Source: an uncultured Haloferula sp.
Lineage (GTDB): Bacteria; Verrucomicrobiota; Verrucomicrobiae; Verrucomicrobiales; Akkermansiaceae
Length of the DNA stretch: 7,709 bases
Assembly: GCA_946885645.1 (NCBI GenBank)
Contig: CAMPGU010000195.1
Coordinates: 1 to 7,709, forward strand
Direction of reading: 5' to 3'
Shown: in pieces, positions 1-6,380 of the stretch
Layout: each line of letters opens with the position of its first letter
How positions within the stretch are numbered: position 1 is the stretch's first letter
Notes under the pieces: model-generated
Database searches by the model: none
What the model saw: the letters and a program-made list of their open reading frames with translations, nothing else
What the model was told of the DNA's origin: nothing
Program-made: the position numbers and the translations under genes

Positions 1-29
1 CTGAGAGAGTCGGCCAACTCACGACTGCC

Positions 30-1064
30 ATGGCCAAGACCACCGAAGATCCCTCCGACAAACTCGCCGACGCCCGCAAACGCAATCTCGACCTGGCCAT
101 TTCCAGTATCCAGAAGGAGTTCGGGGAAGCGGCGATCATGCGGATGGGAGACGGCCACCGGGTGGATGTGGATGTCATCCCGACGGGAAACCTGCTGATC
201 GACCGCGCGCTCGGCGTCGGGGGTTTCCCACGCGGGCGCATCATCGAAGTGTTCGGCCCGGAATCCTCCGGCAAGACCACCCTGACCCTCACTGCTATCG
301 CCCAAGCTCAGAAGAAAGGCGGCCTGGCGGCTTTCATCGACGTGGAGCACGCGCTCGACCCGCAGTATGCCCGCATGCTCGGGGTGAATCTCGATGACTT
401 GCTCGTCTCCCAGCCTTCCTCGGGCGAGGAAGCCCTCCAGATCTGCGAAGCACTGGTGCGCTCGAACGCCATCGATGTGATCGTGCTCGATTCCGTGGCC
501 GCGCTGGTCACGAAGCAGGAGCTGGATGGCGAGATCGGGGATTCCACCGTGGGTGCCCAAGCCCGTCTGATGAGTGCCGCGATGCGGAAGCTCACGAGCT
601 TCATTTCCAAGGCGCGGACCGTCTGCATTTTCACCAACCAGATCCGCGAGAAGATCGGCGTGATGTTCGGAAATCCGGAGACGACTCCCGGCGGTCGTGC
701 GCTGAAATTCTTCGCCTCCGTACGGGTGGACATCCGCCGCATCGGCCAGATCAAGGCCACCGACGGCAGCGTGCAAGGCAGCCGCACGAAGATCAAGGTG
801 GTGAAGAACAAGGTCGCGCCACCCTTCGCGGAGTGCGAATTCGACATCATGTACAACGAGGGAATCTCCTCGGTGGGCTCGCTGCTCGACCTCGCGCTTG
901 AAATGGACCTGATCCAGAAGCGGGGCTCCTGGTTTGCTTACAACGGCACCCAGCTCGCCCAGGGCCGCGACGCCGCAAAGGAAGCGCTGAAGGCCGACGA
1001 GGCGCTCTACACGGAGCTTTCCGACAAGGTGCGCGAAAAGCTGGACGCCGCGAAGAAGAAGTAG
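30..1064 (+). CDS. recA: RecA recombinase
   Basis: RecA forms ATP-dependent filaments on single-stranded DNA, catalyses homologous pairing and strand exchange in the cytoplasm, and in many bacteria activates LexA self-cleavage. The 344-residue protein carries the Walker A motif GPESSGKT at 76-83, the catalytic glutamate E106 in IDVEHALDP, a Walker B strand [10 protein letters not shown] near 150-159, and the DNA-binding L2 region [20 protein letters not shown] after about residue 200. The conserved [10 protein letters not shown] segment follows. Numbering runs about 10 ahead of E. coli RecA because of a longer N-terminus. The C-terminus ends in AAKKK rather than the acidic tail of E. coli RecA. 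The ATG at 30 is chosen because MAKTTED is a typical RecA beginning. However, the frame stays open to the left window edge and only 29 upstream bases are visible, with no Shine-Dalgarno sequence, promoter or LexA box in them. A strong terminator follows the stop codon. Confidence 0.98.
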   Translation: MAKTTEDPSDKLADARKRNLDLAISSIQKEFGEAAIMRMGDGHRVDVDVIPTGNLLIDRALGVGGFPRGRIIEVFGPESSGKTTLTLTAIAQAQKKGGLAAFIDVEHALDPQYARMLGVNLDDLLVSQPSSGEEALQICEALVRSNAIDVIVLDSVAALVTKQELDGEIGDSTVGAQARLMSAAMRKLTSFISKARTVCIFTNQIREKIGVMFGNPETTPGGRALKFFASVRVDIRRIGQIKATDGSVQGSRTKIKVVKNKVAPPFAECEFDIMYNEGISSVGSLLDLALEMDLIQKRGSWFAYNGTQLAQGRDAAKEALKADEALYTELSDKVREKLDAAKKK

Positions 1065-1099
1065 GCGGAACGATTTACATCGAGTTCGCGTTCGATGGG

Positions 1100-1125
1100 G
1101 CGGCGGTCATGGACCGCCGCTTTTT
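1100..1125 (+). terminator. Intrinsic terminator of recA
   Basis: A perfect 9-bp stem (gcggcggtc at 1100-1108 with gaccgccgc at 1112-1120) closes a 3-base loop and is followed directly by TTTTT at 1121-1125. It lies 36 bp after the recA stop codon. On the opposite strand the hairpin has no following T-run, so it should act only on the plus strand. Confidence 0.93.
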
Positions 1126-1157
1126 CGTGCCCGGCGCGAACCGGAGAGGCACTCCGC

Positions 1158-1195
1158 AAAAAGAAGCGGGCACCCGGTTTTTCCGGATGCCCGCT
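1158..1195 (-). terminator. Intrinsic terminator of the exported-protein gene
   Basis: Arms at 1165-1177 and 1183-1195 form a 13-bp stem with one mismatch around a 5-base loop. Read on the minus strand, the stem is followed by TCTTTTT (1164-1158). It lies 22 bp past the stop codon of the minus-strand gene ending at 1217. With the recA terminator it forms a back-to-back pair in a convergent intergenic region, each hairpin serving one strand. Confidence 0.92.
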
Positions 1196-1216
1196 CGAAC
1201 CCTGACCACGAATTCC

Positions 1217-3931
1217 TTACGGGGTGGCTAGCACCACGCGGTAGAAAGCCTTGCCCGCGGGAGGCGCCGGATCCGTCCACGTGCCGGTTGTTCCCGTGGC
1301 AACGACGGTAGCGACATCCCCCCAGGACAGCTCGTCCAGCATGGTCGTGCTCCGCTGCACCGTGAAAGTGGTGCCTGCCGTTGCCGGCCAGGTGATGGTG
1401 GAGCCGCTCCAAGCCCCGGCGAAGCGCGAGGAGCCATCGTCCGGCAACAGCCCGAGCATGAATTCCACCAGGTTCGAAGTTCCGTCGCTATCGTAATCGC
1501 CGGCCGCCCCTTCATCGAGGGAGCCATTGAAGTATTGCTCTTCCCAGGCGTCATCCATGCCATCGCCATCCGAATCCGGATCGCCGGAATCCGATGCCAC
1601 ATTGGCGAGGAATTCACCCTTCGGAAGCACCCGCGAACTGATGCGGATCTCATCGAGGTTCCCGGTGAAACTGTTGTATCCACCGAAACCACCGGCCTCG
1701 GCCGGATCATACTCTGTCTGGCCGACCACCCATACCCGGTTGAACTCGGTAGGGTACCACGCCCCGTCGATCGGCAGCGAGCCCTCGAGCACGTAATCTT
1801 CATCGCCCGGTGCCTTCAGCCATAGGGACAGGGTGGTCGGGCTCGCGGTGACCGCCACGGAATACCACTCCCCGGCGGCGATGGCGCGCGTACCCACGAC
1901 CTCCCGGGCTTGGGAGGTTCCATCGACCAATCCCGCCACGAGGAGGTTCGAAGCGTTCACCTTCAGCGTGAAGGGTGCCTGGTAGGGAGCCTCCATGCCG
2001 CTGGGATTGCCGCTCTTGCCGATGATGCCTTGGCTGCGATCCGTGCGGGTGGTGCGGAAGGAAGCTTCCACGGTCAGGGCACTGAAGACGGCGGTATTGA
2101 TCGGGGCGGTGCCGGAGGTATAGATATTATCCGAGGTGTAGCGGTTACCGTCCACTTCGGTGAAGAAGAGCGAGCTGCCGTTCATCGCGCCCGTGTTGGT
2201 TACGTTGCCGTCCGGAGTTTGCGCCGTGTAGCTGGGAGCGGTGTAGTCCCGGTAGGTCATCAGGCCGTTGCCCTTGCCCGTCACGTCTTGCACCGCACCG
2301 GCTACTTCCGGATTGGCGACGAGTCCGGCAGCCGCTTCCTCGAAGCGCCAGTAAGCCGCGGTACCCACCGGAGCGACGGAGGTATCGTCGGTCGGGTCGG
2401 TGCCCGCATGGTATTCCATCACGTCGTTGGCGCCGTCGCTGTCGGAGTCGATCGTGCCGTCGGTGTGGAGGATCGCCTGTTCCAGCGGTTCCTCGCCCAC
2501 GCGGAAGTATTTCACTTCCCAACCGTCCGGCAGGCCGTCGAGGGGCAGATCGAAATCGGGTGACGAGATCTGATTGGTCGGGATGGTGGCGGAATCGTAC
2601 TCCTGCTTGTGGGTGAAGAGGTCCCCGTCGCTATCCTCCTCCGGATCGCAGGCGGCGATGGCGCTGAAGAAATGAATCTCCCAACCATCCCCGATCTGGT
2701 CGGAATCCTCATCGGGAGCACTGGCACGGGTCCCGGGATCGGTCAGCGCCGCGAATTCTTCCTGGTTCGTGCTGTAGTCGCCGTCCGGGTCATCGAGCGA
2801 ACCTTGGGCGAGGCTCTCGAAGTAAAAGTCCTCCCAACCGTCCGAGAGGCTGTCGAGGTCGATATCCGGAAAGGAGGTCGCCAACTCGGGATCGGTGTCG
2901 GCGTTATACTCGCCGATGTTGGAGGAGAAATCCCCATCCGGATCATCGTCGCCCGTGTAGGCCGCGATATTGCCGAAGTTTTCCTCCTCCCAAGTGTCCG
3001 GCAGCCCGTCGAGATCGGAGTCCGTCTCGATCCGGACCAGAATCCCCGTCGAAGGGATGAACTGATAGTTGCCGTCCGGCGAAGTCCACGTGTCGGCGGT
3101 CTTCGTCCAGCCCTCGACGGTGAAGGTGGCGGTGAAGTTCTCCGCGAGCGTGCCGCTATTCACCAGTTGATAGCTGTCCCCGATCTGGGTGCCGGCACCG
3201 GTGAGATCAATGGCGAAGGCACCGCTGAACTCGAAGGGAGAGGCACCCGTGATGGTGTTGTAGGCGAGCGTGGTGCCGTTCAGCGCGAAGGCCAGCTTGC
3301 CCGTGGATGTCAGCACGGCACCGCTGGCCCCCGTCACCTCGATCTCGCCGGTATAGGTATTCGCTCCCGTCAGGATGACTTGGCGACCGGTGACATTGTT
3401 CGTCTGGAGAACCAGCTTGCCGCTATTTCCGGAGATGGGAGCGGCGACGGTGATCGTCGCGTTATTGGAATAGATCGTGGAGTTCCCCGTGCCAGCCACC
3501 AGCAGGCTGCCCCCCAGGATAAAGGCAGTCGAGCTGTTGCTCGCGTTATTCACCATGGATGCGTCCAGAGTGAAGTTGTTGATCGTGATGGTATTGACGT
3601 TGGTGCCGCCTTTGTAAGCTAGGGACGCACCGGTAAGCGTGAGGGAATCCCCGGCGAAAGTGTGATCGGCAGGGCTATCCGCGGGCGTCCGGAGAGTCAG
3701 GCCGGCCGGGACGAAGTAGGCATTGCCGGTGCCGGGAGCGGCACCGTCCGACCACGCGGTGGCAGCCTCGAAGGAACTAACGCCGAAGGCATTCGACGCG
3801 GTCAGCGTGACATCGGCAGCGTACGCGGCGCCGGCTACGGCGAGGACCGCCATGGTCGCCAAGGCACCGCATGGCAGGTGGGAAGCGGCAGGAGGCCGCG
3901 GGGATCGGGATAAATCTCTGGTCGGTTTCAT
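1217..3931 (-). CDS. Exported multidomain protein: beta-strand repeats, Asp-rich repeats, LamG-like domain
   Basis: A 904-residue protein of unknown function, predicted to be exported. The N-terminus is a signal peptide: a long basic n-region, the hydrophobic stretch ALATMAVLAVAGAAYA, and probable cleavage after AYA near residue 38. Residues about 40-300 are rich in Thr, Gly, Asn and Ala. Around 180-205 they contain the pattern VILTGANTYTGEIEV, typical of autotransporter-associated beta-strand (PATR) repeats, which suggests a beta-helix. Four Asp-rich repeats follow (304-521), then a LamG/concanavalin-like domain (about 522-780) running from AYWRFEE to FTGNLDEIRISSRVL. A fifth Asp-rich repeat (784-837) and a C-terminal beta-rich segment ending AFYRVVLATP complete it. 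No PEP-CTERM or LPXTG anchor and no outer-membrane barrel is visible. The ATG at 3931 is preferred over an in-frame GTG at 3979 because it leaves a normal signal peptide. The Asp repeats probably bind calcium, and the LamG fold suggests carbohydrate or matrix binding; both are inferences. Confidence 0.87.
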   Translation of the reverse strand: MKPTRDLSRSPRPPAASHLPCGALATMAVLAVAGAAYAADVTLTASNAFGVSSFEAATAWSDGAAPGTGNAYFVPAGLTLRTPADSPADHTFAGDSLTLTGASLAYKGGTNVNTITINNFTLDASMVNNASNSSTAFILGGSLLVAGTGNSTIYSNNATITVAAPISGNSGKLVLQTNNVTGRQVILTGANTYTGEIEVTGASGAVLTSTGKLAFALNGTTLAYNTITGASPFEFSGAFAIDLTGAGTQIGDSYQLVNSGTLAENFTATFTVEGWTKTADTWTSPDGNYQFIPSTGILVRIETDSDLDGLPDTWEEENFGNIAAYTGDDDPDGDFSSNIGEYNADTDPELATSFPDIDLDSLSDGWEDFYFESLAQGSLDDPDGDYSTNQEEFAALTDPGTRASAPDEDSDQIGDGWEIHFFSAIAACDPEEDSDGDLFTHKQEYDSATIPTNQISSPDFDLPLDGLPDGWEVKYFRVGEEPLEQAILHTDGTIDSDSDGANDVMEYHAGTDPTDDTSVAPVGTAAYWRFEEAAAGLVANPEVAGAVQDVTGKGNGLMTYRDYTAPSYTAQTPDGNVTNTGAMNGSSLFFTEVDGNRYTSDNIYTSGTAPINTAVFSALTVEASFRTTRTDRSQGIIGKSGNPSGMEAPYQAPFTLKVNASNLLVAGLVDGTSQAREVVGTRAIAAGEWYSVAVTASPTTLSLWLKAPGDEDYVLEGSLPIDGAWYPTEFNRVWVVGQTEYDPAEAGGFGGYNSFTGNLDEIRISSRVLPKGEFLANVASDSGDPDSDGDGMDDAWEEQYFNGSLDEGAAGDYDSDGTSNLVEFMLGLLPDDGSSRFAGAWSGSTITWPATAGTTFTVQRSTTMLDELSWGDVATVVATGTTGTWTDPAPPAGKAFYRVVLATP
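1421..1582 (-). repeat. Fifth, separated Asp-rich repeat unit
   Basis: Residues 784-837 of the exported protein again show the unit, beginning DPDSDGDGMDDAWEEQYFNG and continuing through DYDSDGTSNLVEF. It lies after the LamG-like domain, about 260 residues from the four-unit block. It is the closest of the five to a classic DxDxDG calcium loop. Confidence 0.8.
2369..3022 (-). repeat. Four tandem Asp-rich (thrombospondin type 3/EF-hand-like) repeats
   Basis: Within the exported protein four consecutive units of 52, 51, 52 and 63 residues occupy 304-355, 356-406, 407-458 and 459-521. Each opens with a D-x-D-rich loop and a WE pair (for example DSDLDGLPDTWEE, DIDLDSLSDGWED, DEDSDQIGDGWE). Three continue to a second Asp loop and end near EY or EF plus TDP; unit 3 ends in TIP. 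At DNA level the conserved core shows as recurring tcccaaccgtccg-like stretches on the plus strand. The pattern resembles calcium-binding thrombospondin type 3 or dockerin-like loops; calcium binding is inferred. A fifth, separated copy lies at 1421-1582. Confidence 0.85.
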
Positions 3932-4188
3932 GAGGTGAGTGGGCAAGCGCTTCCCCGGTCTGGCGACGGGTGCCTGCACCAGGCCGGGGCGTCACTTGCG
4001 GGGCAAATCCAGCACCCGAAATACCACCGTCACGGCCAATCGGCGGGGGTGCTGGAGAATCGGCACAAAAGCCCCGCATTAGGCGCAATTGGCAGTCCCT
4101 GCTGCCGATTGCGCCCAAGGTTTCACCCCCTGATTTTGTGATGATCGCGTCACCTTGTGAGGAAAGCGCCGCTTCTCGACCGGACGCA
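3932..4188 (-). other. 257-bp intergenic leader with inverted repeats
   Basis: This stretch separates ruvX from the exported-protein gene, both on the minus strand. It encodes no convincing protein, and I could not identify a promoter by eye. It holds the strong hairpin at 4082-4115 and a 9-bp inverted repeat (ccagcaccc at 4009-4017 with gggtgctgg at 4047-4055, 29 bases between). Two further segments, 4037-4044 and 4058-4065, are complementary to the hairpin arm at 4103-4111. It may contain the ruvX terminator, the promoter and 5' leader of the exported-protein gene, or both. Confidence 0.55.
4082..4115 (-). promoter_or_regulatory. Strong 14-bp hairpin between ruvX and the exported-protein gene
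   Basis: Arms at 4082-4095 and 4102-4115 form 14 pairs, 13 of them Watson-Crick and one T/G on the plus strand, around a 6-base loop. No T-run follows directly on either strand. On the minus strand the first one is CTTTT, about 10 bases past the stem. It is therefore either a weak or atypical terminator for ruvX or a structured leader element for the next gene. The fold is seen in the sequence; the role is not settled. Confidence 0.6.
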
Positions 4189-4614
4189 TCAATCCGAAGC
4201 CATCCAGTTCTCCAAAATCGCCACCGCGGCCGCCTGATCGATCACCGCTTTCTGCTGCTTTGCCTTGCGTCCCGCCTCGCGCAATTTCGCGGCCGCGTCC
4301 ATCGTCGTGTAAGCCTCGTCCACGTATACCAGCGGCACTTCCGGAACCCGTGCGGCGAGTTTCGCCCCGAAGCGGCGCACCTTTTCCGCGGCCGTTCCTT
4401 CCGTGCCATCGATTCTAACAGGCAAGCCCAGCACCAAGGTCCGGATCTGCCGGAGCGACGCCAAGACGGCAAGCCGCTCGATGGGATCGGCCTTCCGCAC
4501 GTCGATCGTTTCCACCGGATGGGCGAGAATGCCGAGGGGATCGGTCGCCGCCACGCCGATGCGGGCTTCACCGTGGTCGATGCCGAGTGCGGGGTGACGT
4601 TCGTCGCGGTCCAC
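4189..4614 (-). CDS. ruvX: YqgF/RuvX family RNase H-fold nuclease (putative Holliday junction resolvase)
   Basis: A 141-residue cytoplasmic protein of the YqgF/RuvX family, normal in length. Members have an RNase H fold and are linked to pre-16S rRNA 5'-end maturation and, in some bacteria, Holliday junction cleavage. The N-terminal strand ALGIDHGEARIGVAATD carries the first acidic residue D13. The motif LGLPVRIDGTEG follows at 62-73, VDEAYTT at 98-104 carries E100, and IDQAAAVAIL near the C-terminus carries D126. These match the expected acidic triad. The usual arginine of the DER motif is replaced (DEA). The start is a GTG at 4614, the first ATG/GTG/TTG codon after an in-frame stop, with no Shine-Dalgarno sequence. 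It lies 67 bp downstream of the GH16 gene on the same strand and may be co-transcribed with it. Confidence 0.93.
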   Translation of the reverse strand: MDRDERHPALGIDHGEARIGVAATDPLGILAHPVETIDVRKADPIERLAVLASLRQIRTLVLGLPVRIDGTEGTAAEKVRRFGAKLAARVPEVPLVYVDEAYTTMDAAAKLREAGRKAKQQKAVIDQAAAVAILENWMASD

Positions 4615-4681
4615 GGCCAGAAGATAAGGGCGGGGAGAGCCCGCGGTCGATGAAATCGAAGCGGAGGCCCGTCACGCGAAC

Positions 4682-5518
4682 TCACCCGCCTTTCTGATAG
4701 ATCCGCACGTAATCCACCTCGTATTGCTGTGGAAATCCGGTCCCCGAAGGATCGCCCCCCTGCCAGCCGCCGATCGCGAGGTTCAGACGGAATGCATGGG
4801 GCCCCAGGAAAGGGTTGAGGGCGGGGCCATCCTGATTCTTCACATGTTTCTGGAGCTGGGTGTTCAGCACCTCGCCATCGAGCCAGATCGTCATCTTCTC
4901 CTCATCCCATTCCAGCACCCAGAGGTGGAAGCCATCCTTCCATTTCCCGTCGGTATCGAAGCGGCCGATGGAGTGGGAGCCGGTGTTCCAGACATCGCGC
5001 CCGCGCCTCCCGGCCCAGCAGAAGTTGGCATAGATGCGCCCGCTGTAGTATTCGAGGATATCGATCTCCCCGCCGTGCGGCCAGCGGCCCCGCCCGGTGG
5101 TCCAGATGGCGGGCCATAGGCCGTTCAGAGGGGCAAAGCGGGCCCGGACTTCGAAGCGCCCGAATTTCCAATCGTGCTTGCCCATGGTGGTGATCGAGGC
5201 GGAGGTGTATTCGGCCTCCTTGCGCTGCTTCTTCCAGTCACGCGATCCCTCCTCGAAACGGGGATTCGGCACCTTTTCCCGGCGGGCCTCGATGACCAGC
5301 AGGCCGTTCTTCCGGAAAGCGTTTTCCTTCCGATACCACTGGAGTTCCTGATTGCGCTCGAAGCCTTCTTCGAAGCGCCACTTCGTTTCATCCACCGGCC
5401 CGTCGCCTTCAAATTCGTCCGCCCAAACCAGCTTATAAGCGGGGTCCCTCGGCGGCTCGACGGTTTCCCGGGCGCTGGCGAGGGAGACAAAGGCGAGCAG
5501 GGCAGAGAGACGGATCAT
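4682..5518 (-). CDS. Secreted glycoside hydrolase family 16 (beta-glucanase/laminarinase-like)
   Basis: A 278-residue exported enzyme predicted to hydrolyse internal beta-linkages of a polysaccharide outside the cytoplasm. The signal peptide is short (MIRLSALLAFVSLASA, cleavage near residue 16). The GH16 jelly-roll signatures appear in order: LVWADEFEGD (30-39), ELQWY (58-62), YTSASITT (104-111), FGRFEVRARF (119-128), GLWPAIW (133-139), and the catalytic motif GEIDILE (150-156). By family rule E151 is the nucleophile and E156 the acid/base, with D153 between them. FHLWVLEWDEEKMTIWLDG, LNLAIGG and EVDYVRIYQ complete the domain. The ExDxxE spacing without a beta-bulge deletion fits the broad laminarinase-like branch, but the substrate cannot be read from sequence. 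No carbohydrate-binding module or anchor is attached. The ATG at 5518 gives the signal peptide directly; no Shine-Dalgarno sequence precedes it. Confidence 0.94.
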   Translation of the reverse strand: MIRLSALLAFVSLASARETVEPPRDPAYKLVWADEFEGDGPVDETKWRFEEGFERNQELQWYRKENAFRKNGLLVIEARREKVPNPRFEEGSRDWKKQRKEAEYTSASITTMGKHDWKFGRFEVRARFAPLNGLWPAIWTTGRGRWPHGGEIDILEYYSGRIYANFCWAGRRGRDVWNTGSHSIGRFDTDGKWKDGFHLWVLEWDEEKMTIWLDGEVLNTQLQKHVKNQDGPALNPFLGPHAFRLNLAIGGWQGGDPSGTGFPQQYEVDYVRIYQKGG

Positions 5519-5627
5519 CGGCAGGTAGAACGTGTGCGGATGGAAAAGGTTTCGAGCGGGGACAGGAAATCGCCTCCCCTTTTTCGGGGGGATGATGCAG
5601 ATTCACGATCGAACCTTACCCGAGATC

Positions 5628-6338
5628 ATGAGCGCGCACGACATCCTCGATGAATTGAAAGCGCTGGGCAGCGAGAGCTACAAGCGGATGATGATGAGAA
5701 ACCATGGCGTGAGGGAGCCCTTCTTCGGCGTGAAGATCGGGGACCTGAAGAAGATCGTGAAGCGGATCAAGAAGGACCACCCGCTCGCGCTCGACCTCTA
5801 TGAAACCGGCAACTACGACGCGATGTACCTGGCCGGCCTGATCGCGGACGATCCGAAGATGAGCAAGGCCGACCTGAACCGCTGGGTGGAGCAGGCTTAC
5901 GCCGGAGCCCTGCCCGGCGCAACGGTCGCCTGGGTGGCGGCAGGCAGCCCGCACGGGCATGAGCTCGCGCTCGAGTGGATCGATTCCGCCAAGCCGCTCG
6001 TCGCCGCCGCCGGCTGGTCAACGCTGTGCAGCCTGGTCGCGTTGAAAGACGATACGAAACTCGACCTGGAAGAGCTGAAGGGCCTCCTGCAGCGGGTGAA
6101 GAAAGAGATCCGCACCGCCCCGGACGCCGTCCGATACGGGATGAACAATTTCATCATCTCGGTAGGCGGCTACGTGGCGCCGCTCACCGAATTGGCGCTC
6201 AAAATTGGCGAGGAAATCGGTCCGGTCAGCGCCGACCTGGGCAACAATAGCTGCGAAGTCTTCTCCTCTCCGGACTACATCCGGAAGATGCAGGAGAAGG
6301 GAACGATCGGGAAGAAGCGGAAGACGGTGAAATGCTGA
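5628..6338 (+). CDS. AlkD-like HEAT-repeat DNA alkylation repair protein
   Basis: A 236-residue all-helical protein of the DNA alkylation repair (AlkD-like) family, whose characterised members wrap DNA with HEAT-like repeats and excise cationic alkylated bases such as 3- and 7-methylpurines. Visible landmarks are EPFFGVKIGDLKKI (30-43), NYDAMYLAGLIADD, WVAAGSPHGHELALEWID, AAAGWSTLCSLVAL and a Lys-rich tail GTIGKKRKTVKC. The overall pattern matches a subgroup of about 235 residues that I recall from other Gram-negative bacteria. The canonical WWD-type catalytic aspartate of Bacillus cereus AlkD cannot be placed with confidence, so glycosylase activity is unproven. The ATG at 5628 fits family length. 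In-frame ATGs at 5532, 5592 and 5595 would add 32, 12 or 11 residues of unrelated sequence. It is divergent from GH16 across about 110 bp. Confidence 0.88.
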   Translation: MSAHDILDELKALGSESYKRMMMRNHGVREPFFGVKIGDLKKIVKRIKKDHPLALDLYETGNYDAMYLAGLIADDPKMSKADLNRWVEQAYAGALPGATVAWVAAGSPHGHELALEWIDSAKPLVAAAGWSTLCSLVALKDDTKLDLEELKGLLQRVKKEIRTAPDAVRYGMNNFIISVGGYVAPLTELALKIGEEIGPVSADLGNNSCEVFSSPDYIRKMQEKGTIGKKRKTVKC

Positions 6339-6380
6339 CGCGTCACCTAAACGGCGCTCGCATCATCACCCCCATCGACA

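Noticed and set aside
2609..3622. Long plus-strand open frame of 337 codons inside the exported-protein gene
   Set aside because: It is antisense to the Asp-rich repeats and PATR region, its translation has no recognisable motif, and open antisense frames are expected in GC-rich genes with repeated Asp/Glu codons.
4630..4659. Two small 5-bp hairpins between GH16 and ruvX
   Set aside because: The stems are short and neither is followed by a T-run, so there is no basis to call a terminator. Read-through from GH16 into ruvX remains plausible.
5532..5627. Upstream starts for the AlkD-like gene at 5532, 5592 and 5595
   Set aside because: The added residues do not resemble the family N-terminus, and a start at 5628 gives the expected length of about 235 residues. 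The G-run before 5592 is too close for a ribosome binding site and can pair with the preceding cccc as a small hairpin.
6336..6345. Perfect 10-bp palindrome TGACGCGTCA overlapping the AlkD-like stop codon
   Set aside because: It is short, has no T-run and no second copy in the window, and its position over a stop codon makes an operator role unlikely.
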